Origin: a virus
IMG/VR virus record: IMGVR_UViG_3300031351_000010
Coordinates: 1-30,499 of that record
Direction: 5' to 3' (one strand)
DNA: 30,499 nucleotides
Every line of letters starts with the position of its first letter. Position 1 is the first letter of the stretch. The position numbers and the translations under genes were made by a program. Below the pieces are notes generated by a model. The model made no database searches. It was not told the DNA's origin and was given only the letters and a program-made list of their open reading frames with translations. Of this stretch, positions 16,009 to 22,209 are shown one piece after another.

Positions 16009-16472
16009 TGCTGTTCTACCCATTGCACGTCCGCAGGTCTCACCCGCGGCAGCTCCAACCCCGTCGCACGGCTGTTGCCCAGGATCGTCGGGGGCCAACT
16101 ATCATCTGGTACGCTCTCGGCAAATGCTGCCTCTACTGCCGTCACCGTGGCAGGAACCATCACGGTTTTGATAGCCGCCCATAGAGCTAGAAGTTCCGTG
16201 CGGTCGTTGGCTTCCAGTGCGCGTCGCAGGTCCACGGCGAAGTTGCCGTAATCACTGTATAGCGCCAATCGCTCCGCCACGGTTAGCAGATCGACAAACG
16301 TCGCCCATGTAAACTGGCGCGGTACGCTTGGCTGCGGGTCGGGGTTGTCGATTATCGGCCTGTCGTTCAACAGTGCAGCAATCGCCTCATACTCCTGGTC
16401 AGCCAGCAAGTTGGCGTATTTCGCATCCTGCAATTCCGTCGCCAGAATCGCCAGTTGTTCTGTATTCAGCAT
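16005..16472 (-). CDS. Hypothetical late protein
   Basis: A 155-residue product from the ATG at 16472, which overlaps the preceding stop as TAATG; the longer in-frame start at 16589 is rejected because it lies in that gene. The first half is helical (LNTEQLAILATELQDAKY, EYEAIAALLNDRP), the middle contains TWATFVDLLTVAERLALYSD, and the C-terminus is Pro/Arg-rich. The N-terminus resembles that of the head-closure-like protein encoded upstream (MLTAEQLAAIQ versus MLNTEQLAILA). Genes with this layout occur next to phage decoration or fibre proteins, but no function is assigned. Confidence 0.65.
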   Translation of the reverse strand: MLNTEQLAILATELQDAKYANLLADQEYEAIAALLNDRPIIDNPDPQPSVPRQFTWATFVDLLTVAERLALYSDYGNFAVDLRRALEANDRTELLALWAAIKTVMVPATVTAVEAAFAESVPDDSWPPTILGNSRATGLELPRVRPADVQWVEQQ

Positions 16473-16804
16473 TATACGGCCTCCGTCCAGTAGTCCACCG
16501 TCACACCATGCGAGTTTGCACTGCTCAGGTTGAGGATAAGCGCCTCGTTCGTGCCGAGGCACCATTCGTCGCCACGGCCAAAGCTCCACGCTACGCCATC
16601 GCCCTGGTTCTGCAATAGCGCCCGTCGCTTCGTGTTCGCCCCCGATTTTAAGAGGATCGTGGTCGCCGTCTCACTCTCGTTCTGCACCAAAATGGTCTTG
16701 ACGACGGTACGCTTATTAGCGCCCGGTGCAGCGACTACGGTATTGTCTCCGCTAGCCGCATATACATCGGCCTGAACGGAGTAGATCGACTTATAGGTTC
16801 CCAT
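16472..16804 (-). CDS. Small beta-rich virion-like protein
   Basis: A 110-residue protein with alternating beta strands (KRTVVKTILVQNESETATTI, RALLQNQGDGVAWSFGRG, EALILNLSSANSHGVTVDYW) and no enzymatic motif. The pattern resembles a small jelly-roll decoration or tail accessory protein. It starts MGTYKSIYS behind GGAGTAGGAA; the 24 bases around its start are nearly identical to those of the major capsid gene (MATYNSIIS). Because that region determines initiation, a similar high expression level is plausible, suggesting an abundant structural protein; this is inference. Confidence 0.68.
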   Translation of the reverse strand: MGTYKSIYSVQADVYAASGDNTVVAAPGANKRTVVKTILVQNESETATTILLKSGANTKRRALLQNQGDGVAWSFGRGDEWCLGTNEALILNLSSANSHGVTVDYWTEAV

Positions 16805-16814
16805 TTCCTACTCC
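16791..16814 (-). repeat. Repeated translation-initiation segment, copy 1
   Basis: These 24 bases, read on the minus strand as the Shine-Dalgarno GGAGTAGGAA, the ATG and the first codons (N-terminus M-x-T-Y), match 24120-24143 at 23 of 24 positions. The only difference is the second base of codon 2. Confidence 0.85.
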
Positions 16815-16840
16815 CTTGTGTTTACGCTCACCGGAGCCAC

Positions 16841-17197
16841 TTAGTCCCGTTCCGCACATACGCAACACGTCGCCGTCTCGTATGTGTGCGGAGCCAGGAT
16901 ACCCAACACCTCGAATGTCCTGTCGCCCACTGTCAGCCGGTCGCCCTCACGCACATCTGTGCCCGCTGGCAGATACACGCGCCACGGAATACTCTCATTC
17001 AGCCGCCCCGCAAATACCGTCGCATCCGGCATATTCCGGCTCGGTGCAACGCGGCAGGCAGCCGGGCTTTCCGTTGATGTCTGCGTATAGCCGCCCATCC
17101 CGTCGCTGACGTTCGACAATCGGATAATCGTCGCCGTCTGCGTCATTGCCTCGGCCTGTACTGCCTGTATTGCCGCCAACTGCTCAGCCGTCAGCAT
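16841..17197 (-). CDS. Head closure / head-tail joining protein
   Basis: A 118-residue protein. The core MTQTATIIRLSNVSDGMGG, followed by WRVYLPAGTDVREGDRLTV, DRTFEVLGI and a closing APHTYETATCCV strand, is the small beta-barrel pattern of head-tail joining proteins (HK97/SPP1 gp16-like closure proteins). These bind the connector and close the capsid after packaging. The ATG overlaps the lysin stop by seven bases (ATGCTGA). The first 16 residues form an added helix (LTAEQLAAIQAVQAEA) that resembles the N-terminus of the 155-residue protein downstream. Confidence 0.82.
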   Translation of the reverse strand: MLTAEQLAAIQAVQAEAMTQTATIIRLSNVSDGMGGYTQTSTESPAACRVAPSRNMPDATVFAGRLNESIPWRVYLPAGTDVREGDRLTVGDRTFEVLGILAPHTYETATCCVCAERD

Positions 17198-18615
17198 TCT
17201 GCCGCTATCTCCAATAACTCAGCCACACGCCGCACCCAGGCATTGCCATAGAAATGCCATCGCTCAGAGTTCACGTAGGCGTCTAGCCGCTTGGCTGCAA
17301 ACGCCAGCGGCGACGGCCCTAGCTCTCGCAGCCACATGGCCGCCGTCCCCGCGCCGTGCAGTACTGCTGTGTCAAACACAATCAGGCTCAGCGGCCATCT
17401 CAACAAGTCTGCGCCGCTTGCCTGCCAGTAGTGCTGCCGGTAGATAGCTTCCGCCTCCTGCTCTGTCAAATTCGGAATGTCATACAGCCCGCCCCACACT
17501 GCGGCGTTGATGCCGTACTTCGTGCCGATTAGCTGGCCGTTGTAGTAGTTGCCGGGATCGTTCGGGTCGAGGCTCAGCCCGCCCTCCCAGCGGCGGACAA
17601 ACGCCATAGATCGCTCGAATAGATTTGACGTGCTATCATCTAGTTCTTCTTCTCCGCTCTCAATTTGCGGACCGTCCACGACCACCGCCGGGACATGTAC
17701 ATAGTCCGGCTCTATCGGCTCTGCATCCCGAATCGCCAGTAGTTCATCATGCGCCGGTGTCGTGTCGAATGACTTCCACTGGTCGTCGTGATAGTCGGTC
17801 ATATATAGAGCGACGCCTGCGACGCGGCTATCACAGCCCTCGATGTACTCGTGCACCTGCGCCGCGTATGTCTGTGGCGTCATGTAATTCTGCCAGCCGC
17901 CGTTGTCCGTATTCGTATGCCGATTGTAGATAAATCCATTCGGACCAGCCTCGCCGACCAGAATCGGCACGTCCAGCGGAATGTGCTGATGTCGCCATGC
18001 CAGGTTGCCCGCATCCTCGCGCGTCCGGGCCTGTTTATCCGTCCACACGAATGACGGTCCTTCCGGCTGCCAGTATTCATGCACCACCAAAATGTGACCG
18101 CCGTCGCGTATCTGCTGTTCGAGCGGCTTCACCAAACTCCAGTTGTTCGGGTCTTGGCCCGGAATGCCGAAATTACCGACGCTCGCAACCATGACGCCGA
18201 GCGGCCACGTAGTCCGGTGCATCCACTCTGCCGTATATTCAACGATTTGCGGCAGATAGGCCGGATCGGGTTCGTTAATCAGTTGCAGATGCCACTTTTT
18301 CTCGTCATACTGCCACTCATTGCCATCCAGCTCCTCAAGCAACCGCTCCAGCAGGTCGTTCCACATCTGCCAATGCTGCTCAGCCGCCCGCTGCGGATTC
18401 GCGTACGCTTCGCGCTTGCGGTCGCCGTTGTGATCATCAATATCCCAGCTACGCAGCATGATTTTGGCGTCCGGCGCAGCCTGTTGCGCGCGCCAGATAC
18501 TGCGCGCTGTCGGCTGGTGGATCACCACCCAGGCCGGTTGCAGCGCGCGCATGTAATTCGTTGTGCTGTCCCAGCTGTGATGATCACTCAGATAGACGCC
18601 CAGGACACTGCTCAT
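17191..18615 (-). CDS. Two-domain lysin: TIM-barrel glycosidase-like + GH108-type muramidase
   Basis: A 474-residue protein. Residues about 1-290 look like a glycosidase TIM barrel, with a candidate acid/base Glu in LQLINEPDPAY (around 113) and a second in ILVGEAGPNGF (around 220), plus HEYWQPEGPS between them. After an acidic Ser-rich linker (SGEEELDDSTSN), residues about 330-474 match the GH108 lysozyme family. RSMAFVRRWEGGLSLDPND holds the EGG catalytic motif, YNGQLIGTKYGI is characteristic, and the C-terminal helices resemble its peptidoglycan-binding part. GH108 enzymes cut the N-acetylmuramic acid to N-acetylglucosamine bond. It probably serves as endolysin with a second activity against wall or capsule glycan. 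No signal peptide is seen, so release would depend on the holin encoded at 21005-21439. The ATG overlaps the previous stop (ATGA). Confidence 0.85.
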   Translation of the reverse strand: MSSVLGVYLSDHHSWDSTTNYMRALQPAWVVIHQPTARSIWRAQQAAPDAKIMLRSWDIDDHNGDRKREAYANPQRAAEQHWQMWNDLLERLLEELDGNEWQYDEKKWHLQLINEPDPAYLPQIVEYTAEWMHRTTWPLGVMVASVGNFGIPGQDPNNWSLVKPLEQQIRDGGHILVVHEYWQPEGPSFVWTDKQARTREDAGNLAWRHQHIPLDVPILVGEAGPNGFIYNRHTNTDNGGWQNYMTPQTYAAQVHEYIEGCDSRVAGVALYMTDYHDDQWKSFDTTPAHDELLAIRDAEPIEPDYVHVPAVVVDGPQIESGEEELDDSTSNLFERSMAFVRRWEGGLSLDPNDPGNYYNGQLIGTKYGINAAVWGGLYDIPNLTEQEAEAIYRQHYWQASGADLLRWPLSLIVFDTAVLHGAGTAAMWLRELGPSPLAFAAKRLDAYVNSERWHFYGNAWVRRVAELLEIAAEC

Positions 18616-18926
18616 GGCGTGTTCTCAGCTATGTATGTCTTGCCGTCAGCGCCAATGATCTCTCGCCTGATTAGCGCCTTGCGTTCGATTTGCACTTGCC
18701 CCGGACAGTCATATTGCCATGTTTCCAAATTCGCTCTCCGTTCCTGAATCGTCGGTCCATACATCTCGCGGCGCCGAGTGCAAAACATACACGAACACGG
18801 CACGGGTGTATTTATGTAGATGCCCTCCATCCGCTGATTCCCCCTCGCCCACCAGTAGCGCGGATACCGCAGCCGCCGCGCCAGGACGCGCGCGTCATCA
18901 TGCCTGCGCTGCGCTGTTCTGCTCAC
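18612..18926 (-). CDS. Small Arg-rich protein with CSCMFC motif, function unknown
   Basis: A 104-residue protein with a GTG start at 18926 overlapping the methyltransferase stop (GTGA) and a GGGGAG Shine-Dalgarno 7 nt upstream, both inside a repeated element. The first 30 residues are very basic (RRHDDARVLARRLRYPRYWW), followed by PVPCSCMFCTRRR and the downstream sequence PTIQERR. Small bacterial and phage proteins with a basic N-terminus and a CSCxxC-type metal-ligand motif followed by a TxQERR motif are, to my knowledge, common, but I know of no established function. Metal binding (zinc) is inferred from the cysteines. Confidence 0.68.
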   Translation of the reverse strand: MSRTAQRRHDDARVLARRLRYPRYWWARGNQRMEGIYINTPVPCSCMFCTRRREMYGPTIQERRANLETWQYDCPGQVQIERKALIRREIIGADGKTYIAENTP

Positions 18927-18947
18927 AGTTCGCTCCCCGGCAACATA
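18919..18947 (-). repeat. Junction repeat, copy A (methyltransferase 3' end)
   Basis: On the minus strand these 29 bases encode the end of the methyltransferase (MLPGSEL then TGA) and, overlapping it, the GTG start of the next gene, with GGGGAG acting as its Shine-Dalgarno. They match 19544-19572 at 28 of 29 positions. Confidence 0.88.
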
Positions 18948-19537
18948 CTTAGCTGCATCTGCGCCTCAGCTATGCGCTTCTCAGCTATGGCGTAGTAGCC
19001 GGCGTCAATCTCGATGCCGATGAAGTTGCGGCCCGTCTGCACGCACGCGACGCCCGTTGTACCAGAACCCATGAAACAATCCAAAACTGTGTCTCCAGGG
19101 TCAGTAATTCTTTCTATCAGGTGTCTCATGTATTCAATCGGCTTTGGGGATGGATGTTCTGGTTTGTCACCCCTTACCGAGAAATGGAAAGCGTTTGGAC
19201 CCTGCCTGGGTTTCTTTCCGACCAATACGGCGGCAAGCCAGTTTCCAAAACCTATTGGGCCCCGTGTCATTCCATTCATGTTTCGTGCTGATATAACATC
19301 AAGAACATCATCCCCAACCAATTTCATTGAATCTTTTAATCCTATTGAGCCAGTAATGATACAAACCGTTTCGCCTACCCTCTTGGCATCCGTGTACCAT
19401 TCGGTCGGAAATGCCATGTCCCATTCTGCTTTGTTTGTCCCATACGGCGGGTCAGTCACCACTGCATCCACGCTGCCATCAGCAAGCGTTGGCAGAATGT
19501 CCAGGCAGTCGCCATGGTATAGCTGAACCCTCATCAT
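18923..19537 (-). CDS. DNA N6-adenine-type methyltransferase (beta-class order)
   Basis: A 204-residue enzyme that should transfer a methyl group from S-adenosylmethionine to DNA. Catalytic motif IV is DPPYGTNKAEWD, and the SAM-binding motif I lies near the C-terminus in DCFMGSGTTGVAC, after SPKPIEYMRHLIERITDPGD. The order IV then I is the beta-class arrangement, and DPPY favours adenine as target over cytosine N4. The ATG at 19537 or 19534 is chosen because the upstream frame overlaps another gene. No restriction endonuclease is nearby, so it is an orphan, more likely protecting phage DNA from host restriction or marking it than part of a restriction system. The central coding part (about 19080-19450) is AT-richer than neighbours, and the gene is bounded by a 29-nt direct repeat. 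Confidence 0.9.
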   Translation of the reverse strand: MMRVQLYHGDCLDILPTLADGSVDAVVTDPPYGTNKAEWDMAFPTEWYTDAKRVGETVCIITGSIGLKDSMKLVGDDVLDVISARNMNGMTRGPIGFGNWLAAVLVGKKPRQGPNAFHFSVRGDKPEHPSPKPIEYMRHLIERITDPGDTVLDCFMGSGTTGVACVQTGRNFIGIEIDAGYYAIAEKRIAEAQMQLSMLPGSEL

Positions 19538-19551
19538 AGAATGCTGCTCAC
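19534..19551 (-). other. Five-codon mini-ORF linking copy B to the methyltransferase start
   Basis: The GTG in repeat copy B would read GTG AGC AGC ATT CTA TGA. Its TGA overlaps the first methyltransferase ATG (CTATGATG). Termination-reinitiation could pass ribosomes from the copy B Shine-Dalgarno to the methyltransferase. Whether it is translated is unknown. Confidence 0.35.
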
Positions 19552-19572
19552 AGTTCACTCCCCGGCAACATA
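19544..19572 (-). repeat. Junction repeat, copy B (end of the 65-residue gene)
   Basis: The same 29-base element as copy A (one G/A difference) ends the gene just upstream of the methyltransferase, again encoding MLPGSEL-stop. Together, copies A and B bracket the methyltransferase as a 625-bp unit. Confidence 0.88.
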
Positions 19573-19745
19573 TCGCGAATAGCGTTAGCAAATGCAGCAC
19601 ATTCTCGCAATGCCTCATGCGCCATTGCTAGTTGATTTTCCTGATACTCGATAGATGGAGCCTCAATTTCGGACAGCAATGCCAAAATGTCCTGTAAATC
19701 GGGCCGTTTGATACGATATTCAGGAGCGTTGGCAAACGCATTCAC
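19548..19745 (-). CDS. Small 65-residue accessory protein
   Basis: The GTG at 19745 overlaps the lipoprotein stop as GTGA and has GGGAG 7 nt upstream, so it is the likely start; the longer in-frame opening to 19949 overlaps the lipoprotein gene and is rejected. The product (MNAFANAPEYRIKRPDLQD... ending RDMLPGSEL) is helical and acidic with no motif I can name. Its last codons belong to the junction repeat. It lies between the lipoprotein and methyltransferase genes in the accessory cluster. Confidence 0.6.
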   Translation of the reverse strand: MNAFANAPEYRIKRPDLQDILALLSEIEAPSIEYQENQLAMAHEALRECAAFANAIRDMLPGSEL

Positions 19746-19759
19746 AGTTCGCTCCCTGG
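19742..19759 (-). repeat. Junction repeat, copy C (shorter, end of lipoprotein gene)
   Basis: An 18-base partial copy, matching 17 of 18 bases, ends the lipoprotein gene as PGSEL-stop and again overlaps the GTG of the following gene (GTGA) with GGGAG as Shine-Dalgarno. Confidence 0.82.
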
Positions 19760-20071
19760 TACTCTCGTCGGCAATGGCTGCGCCTGCGGCTGGTCTGCCG
19801 GCAATTCCTGCGGCATAAGACGCGGCACTGGCAGTTCCAGCGCCATCGCCTTTGTCTCCGCTGCAATCATCTCGCAAAGCGCCAGCACATCCAGCCGATG
19901 CCCAGGCGGGATGTCCTGCCCTGTCACCGCCACAATAGTGCGAAGGCAAGCGCCCACCGCGCCGTTCTCAAACGCCAACTCAAGCTGCGCGTCATAGTCC
20001 GGCGGCTCTATCCACCGGCAGCCGGTCAACAACAGAGACACGGCTATTATAGCTATCGCTATTGTTCTCAT
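19742..20071 (-). CDS. Predicted lipoprotein (possible spanin or exclusion protein)
   Basis: A 109-residue protein with a short basic N-terminus, a hydrophobic stretch (IAIAIIAVSLLL) and the lipobox LLTGC at residues 14-18, so it should be exported and lipid-anchored at Cys18. The mature part is acidic and then Pro/Gln-rich near the C-terminus (PRLMPQELPADQPQAQPLP). Lipoproteins with such tails in a lysis cluster can be outer-membrane spanin subunits (Rz1-like), but no inner-membrane partner is evident. A superinfection-exclusion or moron role is equally possible. A GAGG Shine-Dalgarno lies 8 nt before the ATG, in the end of the metallophosphoesterase gene. Confidence 0.75.
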   Translation of the reverse strand: MRTIAIAIIAVSLLLTGCRWIEPPDYDAQLELAFENGAVGACLRTIVAVTGQDIPPGHRLDVLALCEMIAAETKAMALELPVPRLMPQELPADQPQAQPLPTRVPGSEL

Positions 20072-20074
20072 AAT

Positions 20075-20920
20075 TCAATCCTCGGCCATCTCAAAGCGAA
20101 CGCCCACATTGCCTGGCTTGCCGTAGTTGTAGTAGAACACCATCCACCATGCGCCTACCGGTTTAGGAGGTCGGCCCTTCTCAATATGATAGCCGCCCTC
20201 CGGCGTATACTCTCTCTTGTATGTCGGTAGCTGCACGTACATCTGCTTGTCGAAATACAACCGCCCGGCATTCGTGCATCGCTGCCGCTCTATCGGAAAC
20301 AACCATTGCTCGTGAATGTGACCGAGAACCACAATGTCAGCATCGGGCACATACGGTGCAACGCGTGACGGATTGAGCGTGCCTTTCGTGACAGGCCCGC
20401 CCCCACCCCATCCGTGATGATAGAATAGGCGCCGCTGCGTGCGTTTGCCGCCTCCAGGCCGCTCAAACATCATGCGCACCCACCCACTGTAGCCCATGTG
20501 TTGCACATGCAACCGATGGCACAGGTGATCCAGCAGGTCAACCTCAATGTGCTTGCGAATTGAAGTCTCATGGTTACCGTCCGACATCAGAACCAGGTTG
20601 GCCGCGTACGGCTCCAGAAACGCAACGCTGTCATCCACTATCAGGTCGAGATAGTTGTCGGCGTTGTGCTGATTGGCCGTTCCCGTCTTGCTGCGCCGCG
20701 GGTCAGAGCGTCCGCCCATCGCGTCAAACCAGTCCCCGAAACACATGACGCCTGCGCCCGTGTCTCTCGCCTCGTCCAAATGCCGGGCCAACAGCCGCCT
20801 GTCGCATAGTGGACTGTCAAAGTGTACGTCCGCAATCAATAGATAGCGTTGCGTCCAGCCCAACTCTACAACCGGATGACGTATCGTCAGCACGTTGCGT
20901 CCGGTGCGCTCAGGCTCCAT
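20075..20920 (-). CDS. Metallophosphoesterase (calcineurin-like fold)
   Basis: A 281-residue protein read from the ATG at 20920, which has GGGAG five bases upstream; a GTG two codons earlier lacks spacing. All metal-ligand blocks of the family are visible: LLIADVHFD (D-x-H, about residues 31-33), FGDWFD (about 62-66), SDGNHET (about 115-118), FYHHGWGGGG (about 168-177) and VVLGHIHEQW (about 200). The fold binds two divalent metals and hydrolyses phosphoester bonds. Insertions and the missing C-terminal capping domain do not match Mre11/SbcD closely, so the substrate is open (nucleic acid, nucleotide or protein). It sits between the holin and lipoprotein genes and may be an accessory gene. Confidence 0.88.
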   Translation of the reverse strand: MEPERTGRNVLTIRHPVVELGWTQRYLLIADVHFDSPLCDRRLLARHLDEARDTGAGVMCFGDWFDAMGGRSDPRRSKTGTANQHNADNYLDLIVDDSVAFLEPYAANLVLMSDGNHETSIRKHIEVDLLDHLCHRLHVQHMGYSGWVRMMFERPGGGKRTQRRLFYHHGWGGGGPVTKGTLNPSRVAPYVPDADIVVLGHIHEQWLFPIERQRCTNAGRLYFDKQMYVQLPTYKREYTPEGGYHIEKGRPPKPVGAWWMVFYYNYGKPGNVGVRFEMAED

Positions 20921-21004
20921 GTGCACTCCCGCCTATGCACATTTTCCCCGGCACGGCTATAAACGCACGTCGCCACACAGCCATAAAACTATCGCCACCG
21001 TCGC

Positions 21005-21439
21005 CTATTTGTCCTCGCTCAGATAGTCGCGCTTCGCAACCGCCAACGTCCGCACGACAAATGGTGGCAGTTGCAAACCGCATCGCTGTACATTCTCGAT
21101 AATGCTCAGCGCCTCCATTGCAATGAAACCGGCAGCCGCCATACCTGACGGCGTGAGTGAGCCAATATGAGCCGGAAATTCGGATTCGGGATAGGCTGAT
21201 TCCAACAGCATCACCAGCACCACCGCGATCCAGGCTGCAACTTTCTTCCGCCATCCTGCGCCGAAAATATTGGATGATATTTCCTGCACCGTGCTCGCCG
21301 CGACAAGCGCACTGATAATGTCCAGCACCTGCACAAGCAAAAGTGCATGGAACACGTAGTGCCAGCCCATTATCCACTCCAGTGCCGCTGCCAACAGCGC
21401 GATTATCGTAATTTTGATTCCGCCCGCCAAGGTGTCCAT
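21005..21439 (-). CDS. Holin (phage holin family 4 / toxin-secretion holin type)
   Basis: A 144-residue membrane protein beginning MDTLAGGIKITIIALLAA. The ATG at 21439 overlaps the upstream stop as TGATG with GAGG seven bases before; a GTG one codon earlier is possible. Hydrophobic segments at about 8-24, 28-50, 68-85 and 98-112 fit several membrane helices. The last third (GFIAMEALSIIENVQRCGLQLP) carries the conserved EALSIIEN-x-x-x-x-G-L-x-x-P signature of the family. Holins permeabilise the membrane and release the lysin. The lysin lies five genes downstream. Confidence 0.85.
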   Translation of the reverse strand: MDTLAGGIKITIIALLAAALEWIMGWHYVFHALLLVQVLDIISALVAASTVQEISSNIFGAGWRKKVAAWIAVVLVMLLESAYPESEFPAHIGSLTPSGMAAAGFIAMEALSIIENVQRCGLQLPPFVVRTLAVAKRDYLSEDK

Positions 21440-21816
21440 CACTCACCCTCTAGTTCATCATCGTCATTCGTCACGCGCACTAGCGTTACCGTTCTCGGCG
21501 CACGGCGCGCACCATAGCGCCGCATCATGCGCATCGCCTGCTCATAGGCCTGGCTGCGTGTAAACGACGCCCCGTCCGCCGTGAAGTCAAAGGCGGCAGC
21601 CAGCGCCGCCGCCTTTTCACCCCACACCTCGGACGCCGCCGCATTTAGGTCGTAGCTCGCCGTCCAGTCCTCGTCATCCGACGACAACCCGTCGGCGTCC
21701 AGCGTTGGATATCGCTCGATGATCTCCTCCAGCACGCTGTCGCTGTAGCCGTTGCTGTCATCCGGTTCCGCAACCATCCGGCGCAGCCGTGTAACCATCG
21801 CCGCCGTCGCAGACAT
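21439..21816 (-). CDS. Head-tail connector / adaptor-like protein
   Basis: A 125-residue helical protein with VTRLRRMVAEPDDSNGYSDS, a helix turn with YPTLDADG, WTASYDLNAAASEVWGEKAA and SFTRSQAYEQAMRMMRRYGA. The layout, an N-terminal helix followed by an SDxxL-type segment and a Tyr/Asp helix, matches small connector proteins (gp6/gp15-like) that bind under the portal. It lies between the capsid genes and the holin. The acidic C-terminal tail NDDDELEGE may be disordered. It overlaps the holin start (TGATG). Confidence 0.75.
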   Translation of the reverse strand: MSATAAMVTRLRRMVAEPDDSNGYSDSVLEEIIERYPTLDADGLSSDDEDWTASYDLNAAASEVWGEKAAALAAAFDFTADGASFTRSQAYEQAMRMMRRYGARRAPRTVTLVRVTNDDDELEGE

Positions 21817-21822
21817 GGTTGG

Positions 21823-22197
21823 CTATGCCCTGATCCACTTGATATACGCGTTGCCGACTAAACCAGTGGCGTCTGCGCTTGCCGTCGCCACAAGGTAATA
21901 GCCCGACGGCCATTTTGCAGGCCCGCCGTTCGTGCCACCGTCAACCGTGGTAGCGAAAAGCCCCGCCGCAGTGCCGATATCCACGCCATCCAGCAAACTG
22001 TCGCTACTTACATCGCCGCCGTCGTCTACGCCAATGTCGGCGGTGGCGGCGCCGCTCGCTTCGGTCGTGATATCAAGAAGGAATTCGGTAATGATCAGGT
22101 CGTCGCCTTCCGGATTTTGCAGCTTGAGTATGCCGCCTACCGTGTTGTCGCTGGGCGCTGACAATGCAACCTTATACGCCCCGTTCTGTTCGCTCAT
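21823..22197 (-). CDS. Small virion-like beta protein (possible decoration)
   Basis: A 124-residue Gly/Asp/Thr-rich protein with the strands YKVALSAPSD, GGILKLQNPEGDDLIITEFL and PSGYYLVATASADAT, acidic overall. The ribosome binding site is AAGGAGA. The order major capsid, beta-helix protein, this gene, connector suggests a capsid-associated or decoration role, but no family match is claimed. No cysteine or membrane segment is present. TGGxxNGGPAKWPSGYY is a short signature that may help homologue searches. Confidence 0.65.
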   Translation of the reverse strand: MSEQNGAYKVALSAPSDNTVGGILKLQNPEGDDLIITEFLLDITTEASGAATADIGVDDGGDVSSDSLLDGVDIGTAAGLFATTVDGGTNGGPAKWPSGYYLVATASADATGLVGNAYIKWIRA

Positions 22198-22209
22198 CTC
22201 TATTTCTCC

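Noticed and set aside
18079-18747. A 222-residue plus-strand open frame opposite the lysin gene
   Set aside because: Antisense to a gene with two recognisable domains; no initiation signal.
20910-21446. A 178-residue minus-strand frame overlapping the holin
   Set aside because: It runs in another frame through the holin, which has membrane segments and a family signature; the alternative is Gly/Cys/Arg rich and lacks a motif.
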